From Streptomyces glomeratus (GTDB lineage: Bacteria; Actinomycetota; Actinomycetes; Streptomycetales; Streptomycetaceae), in the NCBI RefSeq assembly GCF_021462825.1, contig NZ_JAKEEB010000015.1:102092-166091 (forward strand): 64,000 nucleotides of DNA, given 5' to 3'. Position numbers and translations under genes: made by a program. Below are positions 51,137 to 58,551 of this stretch, one piece after another; within the stretch, counting starts at the first letter, position 1; the number at the start of each line of letters is the position of its first letter. The notes below the pieces were generated by a model that was not told where the DNA came from, made no database searches, and saw only the letters and a list, made by a program, of their open reading frames with translations.

Positions 51137-52723
51137 ATGACTGGCCTGACCGTCATCCTGCTGCTCGTGGTCCTGGCCACCGCCGTGGCGACCGGTGCCC
51201 GGCGCTGGAGCCTGCCCGCCCCCTCGCTCCTGGTGATTGCCGGTCTGCTCGTCGGGCTGATGCCCTGGGTTCCCGAAGTTCGGCTGCCGCCTCACGTGAT
51301 CAACGTACTGGTGCTGCCGCCACTGCTCTTCGCCTCGGCCGGGGAAATGTCCCTCCGTGACCTGCGCACCGTGTGGCGGCCCGTGACCGGCCTGGTCTTC
51401 GGCCTCGTCGTCGCCTCGGCCATCGCCGTCGGGTACGTCGCCCGAGCCATCACTCCGCTCACCGCCGCGACCGCGTTCATCCTCGGCTCCGTTTTGGCCA
51501 GCACCGACCCTGTGGCCGTCACCGCGCTCGGCCGGCGCCTGTCTCTCCCACCGCGCGTGCAGGCCATGGTGCAGGCCGAAAGTCTGTTCAACGATGCGAC
51601 GTCCCTGGTCCTGTACAAGGTCGCCGTGGCCACCGCGGTTTCCGGCAGCGCCATCACCGTGTCCGGGACGGTCGAGCAGTTCCTGATCCTTGCAGGCGGA
51701 GGAGCCATCATCGGCGCGGCGGTCGCCGGAGTGGTCGCCCTCATCCGCAGACGGACCGAGGATCCCATACTGGAGACCGTCATCGCATTGGTCACTCCGT
51801 ACGCCTCGTATGTCATCGCGGAGCAATCGCACAGCTCCGGTGTGACCGCCGTCATCGTGTCCGGGGTCGTCCTCGGCAGCACCGGCCACAAGCTCAGCAA
51901 CGCCCCCATCCGCCTCCAGGTCCATGCCTTCTACGACACGGTGGCCTTTCTGCTGGAGAGCGTCGTCTTCGCCCTCATCGGCCTCGAGCTCCCCTTCCTT
52001 GTCCATCAGCTCGCGCGCGACGAGCACGGCTGGCCGCTGTGGGTCCCGGTGATCGCCGTCACCCTGCTGGCGATCCGACTGCTGTGGGTCTTCCCGCTGT
52101 CCGCCCTGATCCACTACCGGCACGGAGGGGGTGACAGTCGGCTTTCCTGGCGCGTTCCGGCCGTCTTGTCCTGGGCAGGCACCCGAGGAGTCATGCCACT
52201 CGCTGCCGCGCTCTCCATCCCCCTGGTCACCCAGACGGGGGCGCCGCTGCCGCACCGGGCGCTCATCCTCACGCTCACCACCGGGACCATCGCGGTCACT
52301 CTCGTCTTCCAGGGTTTCACCCTTGCCCCCATCGTCCGCCGCTCCGGCCTCGCTCTGGAGCCGGAGCACACTGCCCGTGAGGAGGCCCGGACCCGCCGGC
52401 ACATCGCCCGCGCCGCTCTGGAAGAGCTCAAACAGATCGGCGACCTGGACCAGCTCGCCGATCTGGGTGCCGCTGCCGAGGCCGCTGTGAAACAGGCCCG
52501 TCGACATCTGGAAGCGCGCATCCACCAGGCCGAAGACGCCCACTACAGCGACCCGGACGCCCGTCCCGCCGACGCCTACCGTGAGATACGCCGGACACTC
52601 ATCGCCATTGAGGCAGCCGAACTCCAGCGCCTCTACGAAGCGAACAAGATCAGTAACGCAACCCGGCGCCGGATCCAGCGCGAACTCGACCTGGAAGACG
52701 CCAGCCTCCGCGACCGCGGCTGA
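51137..52723 (+). CDS. CPA1-family Na+/H+ antiporter
   Basis: The 528-residue protein has about 12 membrane helices (residues 1-415) and a cytoplasmic helical tail of about 110 residues. CPA1 features are ASTDPVAVTAL, AESLFNDATSLVLY with the ion-binding Asn-Asp pair, and SWAGTRGVMPLAAALSIP. It exchanges Na+ or K+ for protons at the plasma membrane. The charged C-terminal coiled region (RTRRHIARAALEELKQ, EIRRTLIAIEAAELQRLYEA) probably regulates transport. It has no operon partner. Confidence 0.9.
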   Translation: MTGLTVILLLVVLATAVATGARRWSLPAPSLLVIAGLLVGLMPWVPEVRLPPHVINVLVLPPLLFASAGEMSLRDLRTVWRPVTGLVFGLVVASAIAVGYVARAITPLTAATAFILGSVLASTDPVAVTALGRRLSLPPRVQAMVQAESLFNDATSLVLYKVAVATAVSGSAITVSGTVEQFLILAGGGAIIGAAVAGVVALIRRRTEDPILETVIALVTPYASYVIAEQSHSSGVTAVIVSGVVLGSTGHKLSNAPIRLQVHAFYDTVAFLLESVVFALIGLELPFLVHQLARDEHGWPLWVPVIAVTLLAIRLLWVFPLSALIHYRHGGGDSRLSWRVPAVLSWAGTRGVMPLAAALSIPLVTQTGAPLPHRALILTLTTGTIAVTLVFQGFTLAPIVRRSGLALEPEHTAREEARTRRHIARAALEELKQIGDLDQLADLGAAAEAAVKQARRHLEARIHQAEDAHYSDPDARPADAYREIRRTLIAIEAAELQRLYEANKISNATRRRIQRELDLEDASLRDRG

Positions 52724-52881
52724 CCGAGAGCATGCCCTGCCGTTCCGAGGCGGTGGCGTGCGGTCGATGTCGAGACCGGCACCCTGATCGCAGACCCCGC
52801 TGCCCCGGCCCTCCGCGCGCCCCCGGTATCGCAGGCACGCGGTGGCAACCAGGAGGAGGCTGGGAGTGGAGGTGATGGCCC

Positions 52882-53173
52882 GTGACGCCCGACGCTCCCC
52901 TGATGGTGGTCAACGGCGACGGGACGGTGGTGCGGTGGAGCCACGAGGCCGAGGAACTGCCGGGGCGCACCGCAGCCGAGGTCGTGGGGCCTGCATGTCC
53001 TGGACCGGCACTTGCGCATAGTCCGCGCCATCTTCACCACGCCGATCCTGGGCGACGAGTCTCCTGAAGAGCTCGTGGGTCGTCGCCTCACCGACGTCTA
53101 CGACCTGTCCGACCCGGCCGGTACTGAGAGCATGCTCCGCACTGTGCTGGACAGTGGGGTGCCCGCCCGTTAA
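52882..53173 (+). pseudogene. Broken PAS-domain regulatory gene
   Basis: A GTG at 52882 opens PDAPLMVVNGDGTVVRWSHE, then LPGRTAAEVVG, a PAS domain start. After a frame change near 52985-52990 the second frame reads LHVLDRHLRIVRAIF, then ESPEELVGRRLTDVYDLSDP and AGTESMLRTVLDSGVPAR, a second PAS repeat. It stops early at 53171. This tandem-PAS order is typical of actinobacterial SpoIIE-type phosphatases and kinases, but the output domain is missing. Confidence 0.55.
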
Positions 53174-53696
53174 CTCCTGGTGGTTCACGGTGGCCCAACT
53201 GGCCCAGAACCGGGGTGTGCGGTACACGCCGGACGGCAAGAGCGTCCGGACGGAGCAGGCGCTCCCCTCGACGACGCCACACCCCAGGTGACCCGGACAG
53301 TCGGCCGGTGCCGAGGGCACCGGCCGGAAGCCGTTCGGGCAGACCACGGCACCGCGGTCCGGGCGTGGCCGCACCCCCCGACGCGCGTCTCCTCCGGGAT
53401 CGTTGCTTGCCGGCCCCCGGCGATCAGCCCAGCCCCGGCCGGCCGCGCAACAGCATCGCGATTCGCCTCCCGGCTCCTGTGCACATCGCCGGCTGCCGGC
53501 TTCCGCCGTGGCATCGGGTCACTCGGTCGGATCAATGACGTACGGCGCATCGCGAACGTGTGTTGCCCCTCGTTCCCAGGCTCTTCGCCGAGGCGGCTGT
53601 CACGCCCGACGCCCATTCGCCCTGCCCGCCGTTTCCGGCCATGGCAGGTTGGGAGTGCTCGGGGTATCCGGATACGCTCCCAAAAGGAAGTAGCCC
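53174..53696. other. 520-bp stretch with promoter-proximal palindrome
   Basis: No gene is recognised. GTATCC-GGATAC (53664-53675), a perfect 12-bp palindrome nested within GGGAG (53651-53655) and CTCCC (53677-53681), lies 21 bp before the DUF305 ATG and could be an operator. Confidence 0.4.
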
Positions 53697-54398
53697 ATGT
53701 CATCTCCCGCGCGCCGTGCGGTCACCGCGGTTCTCGCACCCGTCACCCTCGCCATGCCACTCGTGTTGGCATCCACCGCTGTAGCGGCCGTTCCAGTCGC
53801 CTGCGCCCCCCAAATGACCGATGCGCAGCAGCAATCCGACGGGGATCCGCTGGTGCAGACGGCCCGGCAGTACGCCGCCGCCCTGGAGAAGCTGCAGGGG
53901 CCCGCTTTCGAGCAGGCGTTCGTGGTCGGCATGATCCCACACCACCGGATGGCCATGGCCATGGCCCAGGTTGAACTCGCCCACGGCACACGCCCGCAGC
54001 TCAAGGCCTTGGCGCAACAGATCGTTGCCGCCCAGGACCGGGAAATCAGCGAAATGGCCGGCTGGCTGAAGGGCTGGGACGGGCTCACGCAGGCTCAGGC
54101 AGCCGCCCGTGTGCCTGCGGACGTCTGGAAGTCGATGAGGGCGATGCAAGCGGACATGGGGGCCATGACCAGCCACCTCACCTCGATGCCCGTGGGCGGA
54201 AATGTCGATCAGGCGTTCTTGGAAGCGATGATCCCCCACCATGAGGCGGCCGTCCTCGTGGCAGGCACCGTGCCCGGGCGCGCCACCCATGGCGAGTTGA
54301 CCACCCTGGCCCGCTCCGTCGTGACCGGCCAGAGCGCAGAGATCACGCAGATGCGCACCTGGCTGCGCGACTGGTACGGGAAGCCCACGGCGTCGTAG
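53697..54398 (+). CDS. Secreted DUF305 protein
   Basis: The 233-residue protein has a signal peptide (about residues 1-31: SPARRAVTAVLAPVTLAM, AVAAVP) and two DUF305 ferritin-like four-helix repeats. Each holds the signature MIPHHxxA: VVGMIPHHRMAMAMAQ (about 79-94) and LEAMIPHHEAAVLVAG (about 177-192). The histidines suggest metal binding; DUF305 proteins are often linked to copper handling. An AAAGGAAG site precedes the ATG. A strong hairpin follows the stop. Confidence 0.88.
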   Translation: MSSPARRAVTAVLAPVTLAMPLVLASTAVAAVPVACAPQMTDAQQQSDGDPLVQTARQYAAALEKLQGPAFEQAFVVGMIPHHRMAMAMAQVELAHGTRPQLKALAQQIVAAQDREISEMAGWLKGWDGLTQAQAAARVPADVWKSMRAMQADMGAMTSHLTSMPVGGNVDQAFLEAMIPHHEAAVLVAGTVPGRATHGELTTLARSVVTGQSAEITQMRTWLRDWYGKPTAS

Positions 54399-54404
54399 CG
54401 CGGC

Positions 54405-54433
54405 GCGGCCGCCCCGTCGCACGGGGCGGCCGC
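54405..54433 (+). terminator. Terminator hairpin after the DUF305 gene
   Basis: GCGGCCGCCCCGT (54405-54417) and ACGGGGCGGCCGC (54421-54433) form a perfect 13-bp stem with a 3-base loop, 6 bp after the stop. It also faces the 3' end of the convergent tRNA gene and could end both transcripts. Confidence 0.8.
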
Positions 54434-54457
54434 CGGCCGCACAGCAGGGCTTTACAG

Positions 54458-54528
54458 AGGCCGCGACCGGATTCGAACCGATGTAAACCGCTTTGCAGGC
54501 GGCTCCCTCACCACTCGGGCACACGGCC
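54458..54528 (-). tRNA. tRNA-Cys (GCA)
   Basis: The minus strand folds as a full cloverleaf of 71 nt. The acceptor stem is GGCCGTG with CGCGGCC (one T-G pair). The D stem is CCC/GGG with GG in the loop. The anticodon stem is GCCGC/GCGGT with loop CTGCAAA. The T stem is ATCGG/CCGGT with loop TTCGAAT. The discriminator base is T (U73), the hallmark of tRNA-Cys, and CCA is not encoded. It stands alone rather than in the usual tRNA groups, directly upstream of an operon that ends in a cysteinyl-tRNA synthetase gene, which suggests a dedicated copy. Confidence 0.9.
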
Positions 54529-55013
54529 GTGCCGGGGGGAATACCCAGAGGGTCTCCCTCCCCGTTCTCTCGGTCCCACCGACCAAGAAAACGGTAAGAA
54601 ATAAAGCGCTCCGTTGCGTACTTGACTATCGGGCTAACCCGGCGCGACGCGAAGGAGCAAAGCAATGCTACGGGTTGCCCCTGGAGCAGCGTCAAATGAA
54701 TGTCCACATGCTGGGATAAAGACTGATTCCGGCCACGCTCGGGTTATCTCAGTATTCGGACGGATGGCGTTTCCCGCTTCCTGCCTGGAGCTCCTTCGGG
54801 TCCAGCCGGCGCATCGGTATCTGATTTCAGCCAGTGAAGGTGTCAAATATTGCAGCTTTGTGAAGAAGGTTGATAGACGTTGAGCAGCGCCATCAGACCG
54901 TCGCCAACGTCATCCCGCAGCGGCTTCTGAGTGCGCACGGGGGATCTGCCTGCTTCATTGAGCAGTTATGCATTACCTGTGCGCCCGAAGCCGCGCGGCT
55001 CTGGGGGATCTAC
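54529..55013 (+). promoter_or_regulatory. AT-richer leader region of the trp-like/CysRS operon
   Basis: This stretch is clearly poorer in GC than its surroundings (for example AAGAAATAAAGCG, AAATATTGCAGCTTTG). It contains small hairpins such as TCGGT-CCC-ACCGA and CGGG-CTAA-CCCG near 54570-54640. It must hold the promoters for the tRNA (leftward) and the operon (rightward). A short frame inside it is listed separately. Confidence 0.4.
54665..54883 (+). CDS. Possible leader ORF, 72 residues
   Basis: An ATG at 54665 sits behind an excellent GAAGGAG site with 7-base spacing. The frame runs 72 codons and encodes three cysteines (NECPHAG, FPASCLE, KYCSF). Against it, third codon positions are far less GC-rich than in the neighbours, and no family is recognised. 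It could be a leader peptide affecting the operon, a small substrate peptide, or chance. It ends 130 bp before the first operon gene. Confidence 0.25.
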   Translation: MLRVAPGAASNECPHAGIKTDSGHARVISVFGRMAFPASCLELLRVQPAHRYLISASEGVKYCSFVKKVDRR

Positions 55014-56267
55014 ATGACCGCACTGGCTCATCCGTGGCTCCGACAGGCCGACCTGGCCCGCATCGCCGGGCAGGTCGGCACTCCGGCCTTCGTCTACAGC
55101 GAAGCGCAGTTCCGCAAGAACCTCGGGCGTGTAAGGGACGCCGCGGCAGCAGCCGGCCTGGGAGACAGGGTCGAGCTGTACATACCGTTCTTTCCGAACT
55201 CGAACCCTCATGTGTTAGCACCCCTGAAGGAGATGGACGGGGTCGGCGTACTCGTCCAGCTTCCCAGCGAGTACCGCCTGCTGCGAGAGTTCGGATTCGA
55301 AAAGTTCATCGTCTCGCCGGGGCATGTATCCGACGACGAGATCGCTTTCTGGGACCGGACGGGGAATCCCACGTTCTTGGCCAGCCTCGACGAGGTCGCC
55401 TACTCGCTGCGCACCGAGGCGCCGACCATCAGCGTCCGGATCGACAGCCTCGACTCGGGGAAGCCGGGCATCAAGTTCGGCGAGCTGGACCAGCTGGCGA
55501 GCCTCCTCGAGGAATACGACCGCGACCTCGAAGGACTCGAGGTGTACTGCGGTAGCGGAAATTCTTTGGAGGACATGGTCGGAATCGTCGAGCAGGTATT
55601 CTCCATCTACCTGAAATACTTCCCCACCGCCCGGTCGATCAACTTCGCCGGCGGCCATGGCTTCGACTACGACGCGTGGGACGAGTCGGAGAAGCATTTC
55701 GACTGGCAGGAGTACTTTGCCCGCATCGCGGACTCGGCCAAGCGGATGAACATTCCGCAGGACGTGAAGCTCCTCTTCGAGCCGGCCCGCGACGTTCTGG
55801 CCGACACGGGGGTCCTCCTGCTGAGCGTGGAGCGTTCCCTCATCACCACGCCCGTCTCGAACATCCTCGTCACCGACGGCTGCCGCATGCTCATGCCCTC
55901 GGCCCAGCTCCGTGACCGCAACCACAACGTCCTCTTCCTGGACTCCTCGATGCAGGTGATCCGGAGCGAGACGACGACGAGCGCGGCCGTGCGCGGCCGC
56001 ACCATCCTGCGCAACGACTACATCCTGCCCCGGGAAGTCGCGGTGCCGGACGGGACCGGCGCCGACAGCCACATGGTGATCCTCGACGTCGGCGCCTACT
56101 GCGCCACCCAGCACATGGAGTTCCTGAACGTGCCTCCGGCCGCCGAGGTCCTGGTCGCGGCGGACGGTGTCATCCAGCTGATCAGCACTCCCGGAGACGA
56201 GCGGGACAAGTGGCGGAACCTGCTCACCGAAAAGCAGTCGCTCGACGGGCTGTCTGCGGCCGCCTAG
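55014..56267 (+). CDS. Fold-type III decarboxylase-like protein lacking the PLP lysine
   Basis: The ATG at 55014 with GGGGGAT upstream (417 residues) is preferred to a TTG at 54870. The overall order matches diaminopimelate/ornithine decarboxylases: GTPAFVYSE, LYIPFFPNSNPHVL, PGIKFGELDQ, VYCGSGNSL, FAGGHGFDYD, LLFEPARDVL, DVGAYCATQHMEFLN. Yet the Schiff-base Lys (canonical YAxKAxSN) is Phe60, the HxGS His is replaced by YCGS, and the catalytic Cys/Asp motif is absent. It may therefore not use PLP as a normal decarboxylase, or may be a binding protein or a different enzyme. It is the first gene of a ten-gene operon. Confidence 0.75.
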   Translation: MTALAHPWLRQADLARIAGQVGTPAFVYSEAQFRKNLGRVRDAAAAAGLGDRVELYIPFFPNSNPHVLAPLKEMDGVGVLVQLPSEYRLLREFGFEKFIVSPGHVSDDEIAFWDRTGNPTFLASLDEVAYSLRTEAPTISVRIDSLDSGKPGIKFGELDQLASLLEEYDRDLEGLEVYCGSGNSLEDMVGIVEQVFSIYLKYFPTARSINFAGGHGFDYDAWDESEKHFDWQEYFARIADSAKRMNIPQDVKLLFEPARDVLADTGVLLLSVERSLITTPVSNILVTDGCRMLMPSAQLRDRNHNVLFLDSSMQVIRSETTTSAAVRGRTILRNDYILPREVAVPDGTGADSHMVILDVGAYCATQHMEFLNVPPAAEVLVAADGVIQLISTPGDERDKWRNLLTEKQSLDGLSAAA

Positions 56268-56367
56268 CGAGGTTTCCCACGGGCGGGCCGGTGGCCGAAG
56301 CCGTAGCTGCCGGAGCCCCGCCCGCCCACCCCCGTCTCCCGGCCCGCGCCACCAGCAAGGAGCTTCC

Positions 56368-56970
56368 ATGCAGAACCAGCAGATCCTGGCCGACGATCCC
56401 TTCGATCTGTTCCGCCAGTGGCTGGAAGAAGCAGACACGAGCGAGATCAACGACCCCAACGCCATGGCCCTGGCCACCACCGGCAGCGACAGCCTGCCGG
56501 ATGTCCGCATGGTGCTGCTCAAGGACTACGGTCCCGAGGGCTTCGTCTTCTTCACCAACTCCCAGTCCAGCAAGGGCCTGGAGCTGGATGCCAACATGCA
56601 GGCGGCCGCCGTCCTGCACTGGAAGTCACTGCGCCGCCAGGTGCGCTTCCGGGGGACCGTCGAACTCGTCACCGACGAGGAGGCCGACGGCTACTTCGCC
56701 TCCCGGGCGCGCCAGAGCCGTATAGGGGCCTGGGCGAGCCGGCAGTCCCGGCCGCTGGCCGACCGAGACGAGCTGGAGGCCGCCGTCGAGCGGGAAACGG
56801 CGCGTTTCGGCGACGACGACGTGCCCCGTCCGCCGCACTGGAACGGGTACCGCATTCGGCCAACTTATCTGGAGTTCTGGCAGGACCGGCCGTATCGCCT
56901 GCACGATCGTCTCGTTTTCAGCCGTGAGAAGCCCGAAGGTGCCTGGGAGAAGGGACGTCTCTACCCCTAG
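56368..56970 (+). CDS. pdxH: Pyridoxamine 5'-phosphate oxidase-like FMN enzyme
   Basis: The 200-residue protein matches PNPOx across its length: MVLLKDYGPEGFVFFTNSQSSKG binds FMN, RQVRFRGTVELV and SRIGAWASRQSRPL follow, and the substrate-side C-terminus has PHWNGYRIRPTYLEFWQDRPYRLHDR ending GRLYP. It would oxidise pyridoxine- or pyridoxamine-phosphate to PLP. Within this operon it may supply PLP, or be recruited to oxidise a different amine. An AAGGAG site precedes the ATG, 100 bp after the previous gene. Confidence 0.85.
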   Translation: MQNQQILADDPFDLFRQWLEEADTSEINDPNAMALATTGSDSLPDVRMVLLKDYGPEGFVFFTNSQSSKGLELDANMQAAAVLHWKSLRRQVRFRGTVELVTDEEADGYFASRARQSRIGAWASRQSRPLADRDELEAAVERETARFGDDDVPRPPHWNGYRIRPTYLEFWQDRPYRLHDRLVFSREKPEGAWEKGRLYP

Positions 56971-57022
56971 CACCCCGGCTTCGGCCACACGTGAACCACT
57001 ACTCATTCCGAGGACCGCCACC

Positions 57023-57724
57023 ATGTACTTCACCCATGCGGACGAGATCTGGGACGCACACCCCAACCTGCGCGCCCTGGTCGTCGTCACCGACAACGTG
57101 CTCGGGGCCGAGCAGGGCCACCAGCGGATCAAGAAGCTGGCCGAGGACATCGACCGGCGTCAGACCGCGGCCGCCGAAGCCGAGATGCCGGAGATCGCCG
57201 CATGGCGTGAGGCTTTCGCCCGGATGGGGCTCAAGCCCACCCAGTACCGCTGCGCCTCCGAGGCTCTGTTGCGGCGCTACCGCAAGAGCAAGGAGATGCC
57301 GAGCTTCCACCCTCTCGTCGACTATCTCAACTACGTTTCGATGGCCTTCGGGACCCCCATCGCCGCCTTCGACATGTCGAAGGTCGCCGAGGGCATCGAG
57401 GTCCGCCCCGCCACCGGATCGGAGACGTATCTCACGTTCCAGGGCGAGTCGGAGAACCCGGCCGAGGGCGAGGTCGTATTCGCAGACCCGGAGGGCTACG
57501 CCCACTCGCGGCGGTGGACGTACCGGCAGAGCGGCAAGTCCGTCGTCTCCCCGGAGACCGATCGAGTGCTGATCGTTTCGGAGGCCCACCACGCGGCGGC
57601 GGCCGAGGACCTCGCCGCGATGGAGGCGGAGCTGCGCGGCGGCCTGGTGGACCTCGGCGTCCGGATCGTCACCACGGCGATGATCGATCCCTCCCATCGC
57701 CGCCTCGACTTCTCGTACTCCTGA
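57023..57724 (+). CDS. Stand-alone B3/B4 (PheRS beta-type) tRNA-editing domain protein
   Basis: From ATG 57023 (GAGGA site) the 233-residue protein resembles the B3/B4 domain of phenylalanyl-tRNA synthetase beta subunits: PEIAAWREAFARMGLKPTQYRCASEALLRRY, then PLVDYLNYVSMAFGTPIAAFDM, then GEVVFADPEGYAHSRRWTYRQS. Stand-alone versions are thought to bind or deacylate aminoacyl-tRNAs. In an operon with a tRNA-Cys and CysRS it may proofread or act on cysteinyl- or modified-aminoacyl-tRNA; this is inference. It ends 14 bp before the YggS-type gene. Confidence 0.8.
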   Translation: MYFTHADEIWDAHPNLRALVVVTDNVLGAEQGHQRIKKLAEDIDRRQTAAAEAEMPEIAAWREAFARMGLKPTQYRCASEALLRRYRKSKEMPSFHPLVDYLNYVSMAFGTPIAAFDMSKVAEGIEVRPATGSETYLTFQGESENPAEGEVVFADPEGYAHSRRWTYRQSGKSVVSPETDRVLIVSEAHHAAAAEDLAAMEAELRGGLVDLGVRIVTTAMIDPSHRRLDFSYS

Positions 57725-57738
57725 GAGGGGACACCCTT

Positions 57739-58452
57739 GTGACCACCGCCCGCGAGACGCCGGCCACCGGCACCCCGGCCAGTGGCCTGACGCGTGTCAG
57801 GGAGGAGATGGCGGCGGCCTGCGCCCGGGCCGGGCGCAGGCCCGAGTCGGTGACACTGGTCGCCGCGTCCAAGACCGTAGCGCCGGATGTCCTTGCGCAG
57901 ACCGTCGAGGCGGGCCACCTGGTGTACGGCGAGAACCGCGTCCAGGAAGCCCGCGACAAGTGGCCCGGCCTGCTGGAGCGGTTCTCCGGGGTCGAGCTGC
58001 ACCTCATCGGCCCACTGCAGAGCAACAAGGCCCGTGAGGCCGTGGCCCTCTTCGACGTCATTCACTCCGTCGACCGGCCTTCGCTGTGCACCGCCCTCGC
58101 CAAGCAGTGTGCCCAGCAGGACCGTTGGCCGCGCCTGTTCGTCCAGGTCAACACGGGCTCCGAGCCGCAGAAGGCGGGAGTCCTGCCGGAGGAGGCCGAC
58201 GCGTTCCTCGAGGCCTGCCGTGGCAAGCACCGTCTGGACGTGGTGGGCCTGATGTGCATCCCGCCCGTCGGCGAGCCCCCGGAACCACACTTCACGCTGC
58301 TCGCCGAGATCGCGCAACGCAACGGCCTCAAGCTGCTGTCGATGGGTATGAGCGGCGACTACACCTCCGCCATCGAGCACGGCGCCACCCATGTACGCGT
58401 CGGCAGCGCGATCTTCGGCGCACGCGCCTATCCGCCCCGTCAGGACCGGTAG
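57739..58452 (+). CDS. YggS/PLPBP-type PLP-binding protein
   Basis: The GTG at 57739 has a GAGAGGGG site and gives 237 residues of an alanine-racemase-type barrel without the C-terminal domain. PLP Lys lies in LVAASKTV (about 40), followed by YGENRVQEA, HLIGPLQSNKA, VQVNTGSEPQKAG, LMCIPP and LSMGMSGDYTSAIEHGATHVRVGSAIFGAR, all canonical for the family. PLPBP proteins buffer PLP and affect amino/keto acid pools rather than catalysing a set reaction. Here it probably supports the PLP-dependent steps of the pathway. Confidence 0.9.
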   Translation: MTTARETPATGTPASGLTRVREEMAAACARAGRRPESVTLVAASKTVAPDVLAQTVEAGHLVYGENRVQEARDKWPGLLERFSGVELHLIGPLQSNKAREAVALFDVIHSVDRPSLCTALAKQCAQQDRWPRLFVQVNTGSEPQKAGVLPEEADAFLEACRGKHRLDVVGLMCIPPVGEPPEPHFTLLAEIAQRNGLKLLSMGMSGDYTSAIEHGATHVRVGSAIFGARAYPPRQDR

Positions 58453-58551
58453 GTCCGCGGATCTGCGTCGATCACCTGGGGCCGACGGCCCTCTGGAGCC
58501 CCGTCTGGGCCTCGGCCCCGCACGACGACCACGACACCGCGAAGGAACACC

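Noticed and set aside
54458..54528. tRNA-Cys as an integration (att) site
   Set aside because: No integrase gene and no repeat of the tRNA 3' end was seen in the window; the cysS-containing operon gives a better explanation.
54870..55013. TTG start extending the decarboxylase-like protein by 48 residues
   Set aside because: The extension has no family similarity and the ATG at 55014 has a good ribosome site.
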